From positions 3,572,412-3,636,411 of the forward strand of contig NZ_CP132335.1 in assembly GCF_030758295.1 (NCBI RefSeq): a stretch of 64,000 nt of DNA, written 5' to 3'. Below are positions 46,417-54,215 of the stretch, one piece after another. Each line of letters opens with the position of its first letter. Within the stretch, counting starts at the first letter, position 1. Below the pieces are notes generated by a model that was not told the DNA's origin, did no database searches, and was given only the letters and a program-made list of their open reading frames with translations. This DNA is from Pararhizobium sp. IMCC21322. GTDB lineage: Bacteria; Pseudomonadota; Alphaproteobacteria; Rhizobiales; GCA-2746425. Both the position numbers and the translations under genes were made by a program.

Positions 46417-47147
46417 CCATCAATTTGCTGGACAGAGCCGTTCAGATATGGCGGCGCGGCGGTCAGCAGATAGCAAACATGTTGCGCGATTTCGTCCGCG
46501 GACGCATAGCGCCCTAGAGCTGAGGCCGATGCGATCATCTTGCGTGCGGCTTTGGGATCCGGGAGCCCAGCTTCGGACCGATCCATAAATTGTCCCTCTA
46601 TCGGACCTGGACAAAGCACGTTCACCCGGACGCCCTTCTCGCCATATTCCAACGCCACGGCGCGCGTGAGCTGAATAACTGCCGCTTTGGTTGCTGCGTA
46701 ACAGCCCCGACGGGCATTTGCCCGCGTCCCCGCCTCTGACGCTGTATTCAAGAGCCAGGCATCGCCGCGTTCAGCCAGCAGAGGCAGCATGTGCTTTTGG
46801 ATCAGGAAGCTGCCAAAAACATTGACTTCAAATGTGTGGCGAAAGTCGTCCAATGTGTGCTCGGCAATTGGCACTGTTGCACCATTGACGCCTGCGTTGT
46901 TGAAGACAGCATCCAAACCGTCGCCATGTTCATGAAACGTCTGTGCCAGCGCCATGACGGCTGCCTCATTCGATACGTCCAGAATCTCCTTCCGGTGACC
47001 GTTTCCAGGCAACTGTCCGAGCACTGCATCCAGACGATCGCCGTCAATGTCGACCAACACGACCCGATCACCCTGTTCTGCGAGTCGAACCGCCACTGCG
47101 GATCCCAGATCGCCAGCTGCTCCCGTTATCAATGCATGCCGCGTCAT
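46404..47147 (-). CDS. Short-chain dehydrogenase/reductase
   Basis: The 247-residue SDR has the cofactor motif TGAAGDLG (8-15), Asp33 after strand 2 (suggesting NAD), NNAG (83-86), and the catalytic Ser137, Tyr150 and Lys154 (YAATK). It overlaps the ABC ATPase gene upstream and the GlcG-like gene downstream. It is a likely oxidation step for an alcohol group of the sugar or polyol brought in by the importer. Confidence 0.87.
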   Translation of the reverse strand: MTRHALITGAAGDLGSAVAVRLAEQGDRVVLVDIDGDRLDAVLGQLPGNGHRKEILDVSNEAAVMALAQTFHEHGDGLDAVFNNAGVNGATVPIAEHTLDDFRHTFEVNVFGSFLIQKHMLPLLAERGDAWLLNTASEAGTRANARRGCYAATKAAVIQLTRAVALEYGEKGVRVNVLCPGPIEGQFMDRSEAGLPDPKAARKMIASASALGRYASADEIAQHVCYLLTAAPPYLNGSVQQIDGCRR

Positions 47148-48223
47148 GTTGAAACATCCTCTTTCAATGGCTTTATGCGCTGTCCGCTTTTGGTGTCGAA
47201 CAAATGTGCCTCGGTCCAGTCGAACCCGAGACGAACTGACTCGCCTGGCTTTTGCCGGGCATGTTTGTCGGCGCTTGCGTAAACCGACGTCCCGTCGCCA
47301 AGCCTTACGATTACCAGTGTCTGTGCACCCTGAGGCTCGACGACTTCCACTTCTCCGGCGAGCCCGCCTTCGGAAATGAAACTCAGAGCTTCCGGTCGTA
47401 TGCCCAGCATGGCTTCTTTCGGCATATTGGTTGAGATTTCCGCCCCGGACACCGGTCCGCCTGCCGTGGTCAATATGCCGCCCTCAGCACGCGCTGGAAT
47501 GAAATTCATCGGCGGCGAGCCCATGAACCCGGCCACGAACATGTTCACAGGCTGATCATACAACTCCATCGGCGTGCCGATCTGTTCGATCCGGCCAGCG
47601 TTCAAAACGACGATCCTGTCGGCCAGAGTCATCGCCTCGTCCTGATCGTGGGTGACATAAACCGACGTAATCCCGAGTCTTTGACGCAACGCCTTTATCT
47701 CGGTGCGCATCTGCACGCGAAGCTTGGCGTCCAGGTTGGACAGGGGTTCATCGAACAGAAAAACCTCGGGGTCGCGTACGATCGCCCGTCCCATCGCCAC
47801 CCGCTGGCGCTGGCCGCCAGACAGTTCACGCGGGTAGCGTTCAGTCAGGGTTTCCAAACCAAGGAGTCCGGCTGTGTGCGCGATCTTGCTTTCGGATGTG
47901 GCTCGGTCGGTCTTCCGAATTTTCAGGCCGAAGCCGATGTTCTCGGCAACCGTCAGGTGCGGAAAAAGGGCGTAGCTTTGGAACACCATCGCCACGTTAC
48001 GATCGCGCGTTGGCACTTGCGCCAGATGTCGACCGCCTAGAACGATGTCGCCCGAGGAGATCCTTTCAAGTCCCGCGATAGATCTTAACAATGTGGACTT
48101 GCCACAGCCAGAAGGCCCCACGAGCACTATGAATTCACCGTCAGCGACATCAACGGAAATGTCGGTCAGCGCTACAACTCCGCCATAAGATTTGCTGACG
48201 TTACTCAGCTTTAAGTCAGCCAT
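47144..48223 (-). CDS. Sugar ABC importer ATPase (UgpC/MalK-like)
   Basis: The 359-residue ATPase has Walker A GPSGCGKST (36-44), LSGGQRQRVAMGRAI, FLFDEPLSNLDAKLR, the VTHDQDEAMT switch and a C-terminal TOBE/OB region, as in the MalK/UgpC group. ATG 48223 follows GGGG at 8 nt; the longer frame from 48289 would overlap the permease gene. Its stop overlaps the SDR start. It energises the importer encoded just upstream. Confidence 0.88.
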   Translation of the reverse strand: MADLKLSNVSKSYGGVVALTDISVDVADGEFIVLVGPSGCGKSTLLRSIAGLERISSGDIVLGGRHLAQVPTRDRNVAMVFQSYALFPHLTVAENIGFGLKIRKTDRATSESKIAHTAGLLGLETLTERYPRELSGGQRQRVAMGRAIVRDPEVFLFDEPLSNLDAKLRVQMRTEIKALRQRLGITSVYVTHDQDEAMTLADRIVVLNAGRIEQIGTPMELYDQPVNMFVAGFMGSPPMNFIPARAEGGILTTAGGPVSGAEISTNMPKEAMLGIRPEALSFISEGGLAGEVEVVEPQGAQTLVIVRLGDGTSVYASADKHARQKPGESVRLGFDWTEAHLFDTKSGQRIKPLKEDVST

Positions 48224-48227
48224 GTGG

Positions 48228-49058
48228 TTACCCCTTGACGGCGCCGGCGGTGAGGCCGGTGACGATGTATTTCTGGACGAGAAGGACAAATATCAGAACC
48301 GGTGCGAGTTGGAGGGTAGCGGCAGCAAACAGCACGCCCCACTGAACCCCTTCCAGCGACCCTGAAATTTCTGCCAGCACCAGTGGCGCAGTCTTGGCGG
48401 CGCTGGATGTAAAAATCAGCGCGAACATGTACTCATTCCACGAAAAAACGACCACAAAGACGCAGGCAGCGACCATACCGTGGACTGAAAGCGGAAGGAT
48501 GACCTTTGTCAGCCGCTGTATCAGCGACGCACCTTCGACTTCTGCGGCCTCTTCCAGTTCGCGCGGTATTTGATCGATGAAAGCCTTGAGGATCCAGGTC
48601 GAGAGGCTGACGAAGAAGGCAGCATACAGAACGATCAGAATCGCGTGTGTGTCATTGAGTTCGAGCCAGTTGATGACCGGAAACAGCGGGATGGTGACCA
48701 CCAGGGGTGGCAACATCCGAACAAGGATCATAAAAAATGCCGAAGCGGTTAACAGACGCGACTGGTACCGGGAATAGGCATAACCCGCGAGAAGCGACAC
48801 AATGGCCGTCAACAGCGTGGCGCCTGTCGTGACGATTAGAGAATTGAGCAGACCGTCGAGAAACTCGGGCCAAGCACGAAACAATTGACGGTAATTGTCC
48901 AGCGTCGGCGTGAACAGGAACTTTGATGGCACCGCGAAAATGTCGATATGTGTCTTGAACGATGATGAGACCACCATGAAGATCGGGAATGCCGACCAGA
49001 TGACACCAAGCCCGATGATGAAAACTCGAAGCGCAATTGTCAGGTAGCGTTCAGCCAT
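48228..49058 (-). CDS. Sugar ABC importer permease (MalG/UgpE-like)
   Basis: A 276-residue inner-membrane protein with about six helices and the EAA loop (LEEAAEVEGASLIQRLTKVILP). Gene order (binding protein, permease F-type, permease G-type, ATPase) is that of carbohydrate importers of the CUT1 group. It overlaps the other permease by 8 bp and ends 4 bp before the ATPase start. Confidence 0.87.
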   Translation of the reverse strand: MAERYLTIALRVFIIGLGVIWSAFPIFMVVSSSFKTHIDIFAVPSKFLFTPTLDNYRQLFRAWPEFLDGLLNSLIVTTGATLLTAIVSLLAGYAYSRYQSRLLTASAFFMILVRMLPPLVVTIPLFPVINWLELNDTHAILIVLYAAFFVSLSTWILKAFIDQIPRELEEAAEVEGASLIQRLTKVILPLSVHGMVAACVFVVVFSWNEYMFALIFTSSAAKTAPLVLAEISGSLEGVQWGVLFAAATLQLAPVLIFVLLVQKYIVTGLTAGAVKG

Positions 49059-49923
49059 TGGCCTTCATCCCCTTGTAAAGACGATAGAGGTAGAAGGATG
49101 CCACCAGGAGCGAGAGGAACTGCATCGCAATCCCCGTCGCCGCTGCCGGTCCGAAATCGAAATAGCGGAAGGCGGAGCGGAACAGGTAGATGCCAAGCAC
49201 TTCGGTTAGACGCGCTGGTCCCCCTTCAGTCAGCAGCCACGCTTCGCTGAAAAGGCGCATTGCGAAAATGTAGCGAAACATCAGCGCGATCAGCACTGCA
49301 GGTGCAATGATCCGGAATGTAACCAGCCGAAACACTTGCCGCTCGGTTGCTCCTTCAATCCGTGCCGCGCTTTTCAGATCTTCCGGGACTGTCGAAATCG
49401 CCGAGTAAAGTATGATGAGTGTGAACGGAAGATGGATCCAGATCGAAAGGATCGCGATCAGAGTCAGCCCCTGAAACGGATTGCGGGTCCAATTGAAATC
49501 TATGCCAAATAGCTGTTCAAGAAGATTATTGATTGTCCCGACATCCGGCTCGAATGCGTATTGCCACATAACAACCGCGCTGACTTCGGAAACCGCGTAT
49601 GGCGCGATGAGGATCGAAAAGATCAGCCCCTTGCCAAAAAATTTGCAATTGAGCGCAAGCGCCAGAAGCATTGCTATGATGAGTTCGGAATAGACCACAA
49701 CGTTGACGATGACGAAGGTGTTGATCGCGGCACGCCAAAAAATCCGGTCGCTGAAAATCTGTCGGTAATTATCAAGACCGACAAAGGTGGATTCAGCACC
49801 CAGGGTGGATTCGGTTAGTGAAAGCCAGGCCACAAAGATCGATGGAATTCCGATCATCAGGATGAGCAGCATCAAGACCGGTGAGACCATGACGACCGGC
49901 AACCATCTCCTGTCTTCAAACAT
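49051..49923 (-). CDS. Sugar ABC importer permease (MalF/UgpA-like)
   Basis: The 290-residue inner-membrane permease has about six helices and an EAA-type loop (LKSAARIEGATERQVFRLVTF). It forms the channel with the MalG-like partner, whose start it overlaps. It is separated from the binding-protein gene by 81 bp containing a stem-loop. Confidence 0.87.
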   Translation of the reverse strand: MFEDRRWLPVVMVSPVLMLLILMIGIPSIFVAWLSLTESTLGAESTFVGLDNYRQIFSDRIFWRAAINTFVIVNVVVYSELIIAMLLALALNCKFFGKGLIFSILIAPYAVSEVSAVVMWQYAFEPDVGTINNLLEQLFGIDFNWTRNPFQGLTLIAILSIWIHLPFTLIILYSAISTVPEDLKSAARIEGATERQVFRLVTFRIIAPAVLIALMFRYIFAMRLFSEAWLLTEGGPARLTEVLGIYLFRSAFRYFDFGPAAATGIAMQFLSLLVASFYLYRLYKGMKANG

Positions 49924-49946
49924 ATGCTAAATAACCCTGTTTCTGC

Positions 49947-49983
49947 GGCCGGGAGCCAGCTGTGCGTTTACCGGAACCCGGCC
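49947..49983 (-). promoter_or_regulatory. Intercistronic stem-loop after sugar-binding-protein gene
   Basis: GGCCGGG and CCCGGCC arms (7 bp) enclose a 23-nt loop between the binding-protein stop and the permease start, with no T-run. It probably stabilises the upstream mRNA, giving more binding protein than permease. Confidence 0.45.
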
Positions 49984-50004
49984 GTCAATCGATATCTTGT
50001 GCGT

Positions 50005-51291
50005 TTATTCAGGCAGCAGCGGTGTCACACGTTCCTGAACCGAATCCATGGCTTCTTGCGGCGTTTTCATACCAAGAAGAACAAGGTCCAGCTCTTCGAC
50101 GAAGATATCCTGCACCCGCGCCGAGTTGTCCCAGCCCGGCAGAGGGGGACGGGCAACGGCAAGTACCGTCTGTTCGGCTTCGGCATAGGACAGACGCTCG
50201 CCCATGCGCGGATCATCATAAGCCGATGGACGCACAGGGCCATTCCCGTTCAGAGCAGCTTTGATTGTGTTCTCCGGTGACGATGCATTTCGGATGAAAT
50301 CCCATGCAAGATCCTTGTCGTCGGAGTTCTTCGGGATGAACATCGCCCAGAATTCCGTACGTACCGGGGCAACCTTGAAGTCAGACAAGTTCTCTGATGC
50401 CGGAAGTGGAATAGAGATAATCTTGCCCGGGTACTGGCTTTCATCCGGATTGTTGTAATTCTTGTTGCGGCCAAATGGAGAAATTGCCATGGCACCACGT
50501 CCCTGCTGCATGAAGGTAATGACATCTTCGGTCAGGAAACTCAGATACGTTTCGGGGAGCACACCGTCATTGTAGAGGTCTTCCACGGTCTTCACGGCCG
50601 CAATCATCTCAGGGCTGTTGGCTGACAGTTGGAAATCAGACGTCAGAAATTCGCCGTTACTCTGTGCCCGTGCGATATCCGTGATGGTTGTCGGCGTCCG
50701 GTCATCAAGCATGAGACCATAGACCTTTGTCCCGTCGTCACGGCTGAATGATAAAGCGCGTGCGACTTCCAGCACTTCTTCAAAGGTTGTCGGCACCTCC
50801 AGCCCTCTTTCTTCGAGCAACGCTGTGTTGATATGAAGGGCGGCTGTCGCATGGCGATAGGGAATACCGTATAATTTTCCGTCAATCGTCAAAGCGTCCA
50901 ACATGCCTTTGGGCAATTCGTCGAAACCTTCGATTGGATCTGACGCAAGATGATCGTCGAGTGGTTCGAACATCTCTGGAAACTGCGGCAAGAAGAAGCG
51001 GTTCGCGGCAAAGCCCACATCGACAGACGTCGAAGAAAGACTGGCCTCGCGATACAGACGCTCATGAACCGCAGCGGTGTTGAAAGTCAGCCATTCGATT
51101 TCAACATCCTTTTCTGCAGCCCACTCTCCGGCGAAATTACCGCCCGCATCACCGGTCATGGTCGTCTGGTGAACCTTGTGGCCGACAACCGTGAGCGGCT
51201 CGGCGCTGGCCTGCGATATGGACAAACACAGCGCGGCAATTCCTGCCAAACTTGACAAGCCTGCTAGAAGAATTTTGGACTTATTCTGCAT
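50005..51291 (-). CDS. Sugar ABC importer substrate-binding protein
   Basis: The 428-residue protein begins with a signal peptide (basic start QNKSK, hydrophobic core, cleavage after ASA) and is of the SBP_bac_1 (maltose-binding-like) group. Evidence includes the ERLYREAS and IDGKLYGIPYRHATAALHIN segments, the latter typical of sugar-binding proteins. ATG 51291 has GGAGG at 9 nt; the longer frame from 51480 runs through the divergent promoter region and is not credible. It is the first gene of the minus-strand operon, which faces the GntR regulator. Confidence 0.87.
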   Translation of the reverse strand: MQNKSKILLAGLSSLAGIAALCLSISQASAEPLTVVGHKVHQTTMTGDAGGNFAGEWAAEKDVEIEWLTFNTAAVHERLYREASLSSTSVDVGFAANRFFLPQFPEMFEPLDDHLASDPIEGFDELPKGMLDALTIDGKLYGIPYRHATAALHINTALLEERGLEVPTTFEEVLEVARALSFSRDDGTKVYGLMLDDRTPTTITDIARAQSNGEFLTSDFQLSANSPEMIAAVKTVEDLYNDGVLPETYLSFLTEDVITFMQQGRGAMAISPFGRNKNYNNPDESQYPGKIISIPLPASENLSDFKVAPVRTEFWAMFIPKNSDDKDLAWDFIRNASSPENTIKAALNGNGPVRPSAYDDPRMGERLSYAEAEQTVLAVARPPLPGWDNSARVQDIFVEELDLVLLGMKTPQEAMDSVQERVTPLLPE

Positions 51292-51340
51292 GTGGTGTTT
51301 CCTCCCATTTGCGTAGATGCTTGCGGTAAGTTGATCCATG

Positions 51341-51351
51341 TTGTAATACAC
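51341..51351. promoter_or_regulatory. Candidate GntR (FadR-subfamily) operator, site 1
   Basis: TTGTAATACAC matches the FadR/GntR-type pattern TNGTNNNACNA except at the last base. It lies 50 bp upstream of the binding-protein start in the 129-bp divergent gap and shares TTGTAATACA with site 2. Confidence 0.5.
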
Positions 51352-51380
51352 GTCAATGCCAATGGCGGGAAAAACGAACA

Positions 51381-51393
51381 GTTGTAATACAAC
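51381..51393. promoter_or_regulatory. Candidate GntR (FadR-subfamily) operator, site 2
   Basis: GTTGTAATACAAC is a 13-bp inverted repeat, symmetric apart from the centre, that fully matches TNGTNNNACNA. It lies 28 bp upstream of the regulator start, about 40 bp (roughly four helical turns) from site 1. It is the expected autoregulatory site of the adjacent GntR gene. Confidence 0.6.
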
Positions 51394-51420
51394 AGCGATA
51401 ACTCGAATGCGACCGCAGAT

Positions 51421-52167
51421 ATGAACCCCGAGACGCCCGAACCCGCCCCCAAAAAGAACCGTGTTGAAGTGGTTTATCACGCGCTTTCACGCCTGATCGA
51501 TGGTGGAGATCTGACGGCTGCTGATCGTCTTCCAACAGAGAATGCGCTTGCCAAACAACACGGTGTTTCGAGGCCCGTTGTGCGCGAAGCCATAGCCAGG
51601 TTAGCGGCTGGTGGTCTGGTTCGGACTGTACGTGGCAAGGGTACTTTCGTGCAGCCCGGTCAGGTTATGGAACAAATGAAACTGGCCCCGATCACTTCGA
51701 TCGACGATCTCCTGGCGTGGCAGGAACTCCGCGTGGCTATCGAGCAGGAAGCCGCGCGTCTAGCGGCTACGAGACGATCCGAAGAAGACCTGAATGAACT
51801 GGTTCGATTGCTTGGCGAGATGATGAATAGCCCGGAAATGGATGGTTACGGCGGCGAAGTTGATCACGCATTTCACGTGGCGATTGCTGCCGCTGCCCAC
51901 AATCCGGCCATTCTCGATGCCCAAATAGCACTTGGCAGGCACATCAAGGGATGGATTTCTGCAGTCCTTAATGTGGAGCCGGCAAACCACGCGAAAAGGC
52001 AGCAATATCGGCTGAGCGAGCACGAGGCGATTGTGGACGCAATAAGCGCAAGAAATCCAGAGCGTGCAGCGCAGGCAATACGCAGCCATATTGAAAATGG
52101 CAGAACCCGATTTCTGGCGAGAATCTCACAGCTGCCAAGGGGAAATGAAGCTGGTGAAGATCGCTAG
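51421..52167 (+). CDS. GntR-family regulator, FadR/FCD subfamily
   Basis: The 248-residue protein has an N-terminal GntR winged HTH (LPTENALAKQHGVSRPVVREAI at about 35-56, then GLVRTVRGKGTFV) and a helical FCD ligand-binding domain with the metal-site residues expected of this group (Asp and His in EVDHAFHVAIAAAAHN, later His in LSEHEAIVDAI). It is divergent from the sugar importer operon and is the likely repressor, released by a sugar acid or intermediate. Two operator-like sites lie in the shared promoter gap. Confidence 0.87.
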   Translation: MNPETPEPAPKKNRVEVVYHALSRLIDGGDLTAADRLPTENALAKQHGVSRPVVREAIARLAAGGLVRTVRGKGTFVQPGQVMEQMKLAPITSIDDLLAWQELRVAIEQEAARLAATRRSEEDLNELVRLLGEMMNSPEMDGYGGEVDHAFHVAIAAAAHNPAILDAQIALGRHIKGWISAVLNVEPANHAKRQQYRLSEHEAIVDAISARNPERAAQAIRSHIENGRTRFLARISQLPRGNEAGEDR

Positions 52168-52364
52168 CTGAGACTTTGGGCAGAGGCTAAATCTACCTTT
52201 CGCGGTAACATGGATCGTGTTGGGGAATATTGGGCACATCGCCCGGTCTTGAGTTGCGGTACCTGTTGTTTGATGATCGCCCGGACACTCAGCAGTTTTT
52301 CGCGCCGTCCGTCGTCGTCGAGTTGGTCAAAATAGTCCGAGGGCGTGGTGGCCTCATAAAGCAT
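52164..52364 (-). pseudogene. DUF1801 protein fragment (N-terminal part)
   Basis: The frame starts properly (ATG 52364, GGAGGG upstream) and gives the normal N-terminus of a DUF1801 protein: YEATTPSDYFDQLDDDGRR, KLLSVRAIIKQQVPQL. After about 40 codons it runs into unrelated residues and stops at 52164, next to the GntR stop codon. The body of the domain is missing. The stretch around IIKQQ is nearly identical in DNA to the other fragment at 42816-43100, in the same orientation. The remaining 88 bp to the next gene hold nothing recognisable. Confidence 0.6.
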
Positions 52365-52452
52365 CGAAAAAATTTCCCTCCAGAATCTCGGGTCTGAACT
52401 CGGGAACCGGCGAACTTGGCTCGAACTTCGCTGGGCGAAATCACTCGTTTTC

Positions 52453-53592
52453 CTATATCAATTTGCGTTTCGAGAGGTTCTGCATAAGGGCTCGAACCCC
52501 AAAGGTCCATTCAGCACATTTTGTTGAAAGGTTCACTGTGTTGCGAAGCGTCCCTAAATCAGCATTGCTGATGGAGACCACATCATTGAGTTTGTGGGTG
52601 AAGCCTTCGCCAACAACATCTCGATCCTTTGTCGGAGCAAAGAGTGTGCCGAGAAACAGAACCAAACCGTCCGGATATTGGTGATGTCGACCAATGGTCT
52701 GCGTCACCAGGTCTTGCGGATCACGGCTGATCTGGCTCATGGATGAAAGCCCTTCAAGTTCAAAACCGTCCTCGCCGCTTACCGTCATCTGGAGGTCCAT
52801 CTGGCGGACATCATCCAGATCATATTGTTCATCGAACAATCGGATGAATGGCCCGATGGCGCATGAGGCGTTGTTGTCCTTGGCTTTTGAAAGCAATAGG
52901 GCGGACCGCCCTTCAACATCGCGCAGATTGACATCATTGCCCAATGTGGCCCCCACGATACGTGCCGCTGATGAAACCACGAGGACTGCCTCCGGCTCGG
53001 GATTGTTCCATTTGGAAATCGGGTGGAGGCCCACCTCCGCACCATAACCGACGGATGAAAGCACCTGTGCCTTCGAAAAAACTTCAGCATCGGGTCCAAT
53101 GCCAACTTCCAGATACTGGCTCCAAATCCCTTCACGGATGAACGCTTCCTTGATTTGTTGCGCTTGTTCCGAACCTGCTTCCACATTGTTCAGGCTGGTG
53201 CCGATGAGGCCGGTAACACGTTCGCGAATGGCCAACGCCTTTGAAGGATCACCTGCCGCCTGCTCTTCAATCACGCGCTCGACCATGGAATTGGCAAACG
53301 TGACCCCGCAGGCTTTGACCGCCTGCAAGTCGCATGGAGCAAGCAGGTGGGATTGAGATGGATCACCCGGCGAACGCCCCAAAAAGTCCTCAAGGGACCC
53401 AAGAGTGGTGCCGGACGCGCTGCGCACATAGCCCAGCGGGTCTTCCATTTCGCAAATATCACGAACCAAAGGCGCATCGGCCGATGTTATGTCCACCAAA
53501 TGATTGTCCCGCAGAGTGACAACACTGGGCCCCTTCGCATCTGCGTCCCACACACGTCCCAGAAAGGTGCCATTTTGAGGAAAATCATTCAT
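52453..53592 (-). CDS. Fumarylacetoacetate hydrolase-family protein
   Basis: The 379-residue protein has the FAH C-terminal fold with a metal-binding region (GVTFANSMVERVIEEQ, later YGAEVGLHP and GNDVNLRDVEGR). This family includes C-C bond hydrolases, decarboxylases and 2-keto-3-deoxy-sugar-acid dehydratases. ATG 53592 follows GGAG by 6 nt; TTG or GTG starts upstream are less likely. No signal peptide. A role in sugar-acid breakdown would suit the operon 1-9 kb away, but linkage to it is interrupted by the DUF1801 fragment, so its pathway is uncertain. Confidence 0.82.
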   Translation of the reverse strand: MNDFPQNGTFLGRVWDADAKGPSVVTLRDNHLVDITSADAPLVRDICEMEDPLGYVRSASGTTLGSLEDFLGRSPGDPSQSHLLAPCDLQAVKACGVTFANSMVERVIEEQAAGDPSKALAIRERVTGLIGTSLNNVEAGSEQAQQIKEAFIREGIWSQYLEVGIGPDAEVFSKAQVLSSVGYGAEVGLHPISKWNNPEPEAVLVVSSAARIVGATLGNDVNLRDVEGRSALLLSKAKDNNASCAIGPFIRLFDEQYDLDDVRQMDLQMTVSGEDGFELEGLSSMSQISRDPQDLVTQTIGRHHQYPDGLVLFLGTLFAPTKDRDVVGEGFTHKLNDVVSISNADLGTLRNTVNLSTKCAEWTFGVRALMQNLSKRKLI

Positions 53593-53705
53593 GTCTACTC
53601 CAGTCATTTTTCATCCAGATTTGCGCTCTCTCGCCTGATATCAATACGACCTTATCAGGAACGTCGCTGCAAAAACAACGTAGCAATCAACGCTTACGCC
53701 CTCGC

Positions 53706-54152
53706 CTACTTGAGCTTACCAAAAAGCATCTGAACGTCCTGATGGCGGCACAGATCCGTGCCCGGCGTCATGACAGCAGCGGCCCCGGCAGCCAGACCAA
53801 GCCGGAATGCCTCGGTCACTGGCTTGCCCTGAGACACCCCCCAAATCATGGCCCCGACAAAGCTGTCACCGGCACCAACCGCCGAACGCACTTTGACTGC
53901 AGGTGACGGCAGTTGAACAACACCGTCGGCATGCGCCAGAAGCGCACCATCAGAACCAAGGCTCACAACAAGGTTCTCAACCACGCCCCTGGCAATCAAA
54001 GCGGTAGCAACCTCGCGCAGACCGGTTTCATCAAGCTTATGGCCTGCGTATAGTTCCAGTTCGTGTTTGCTTGGCTTGGCAAGATAAATGCCGCCATGCG
54101 CAAATGCTTCATGGATCGGCTCTAACGGCTCGGCACGCAGCTTTGTTCTGGT
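53706..54152 (-). pseudogene. Truncated PfkB-family kinase (C-terminal half)
   Basis: The open frame encodes the rear half of a PfkB/1-phosphofructokinase-like sugar kinase: YLAKPSKHELELYAG, VVSLGSDGALL, and the ATP-site motif VGAGDSFVGAMIWG with its catalytic Asp. In frame upstream there is a stop at 54153-54155 and no start or N-terminal half (about 150 residues missing). The break lies close to the 3' end of the GGDEF-EAL gene, suggesting a deletion or insertion junction near 54150. Not expected to be active. Confidence 0.8.
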
Positions 54153-54215
54153 CTATGGCGGGAGTTAATTGAGAGGTTGAATTGGGTTCAGGCCCTGGTC
54201 AGAAACGGATGCGTT

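Noticed and set aside
51292-51480. Long N-terminal extension of the sugar-binding protein
   Set aside because: It would run through the operator sites and the regulator start; ATG 51291 with GGAGG and a signal peptide is the better start.
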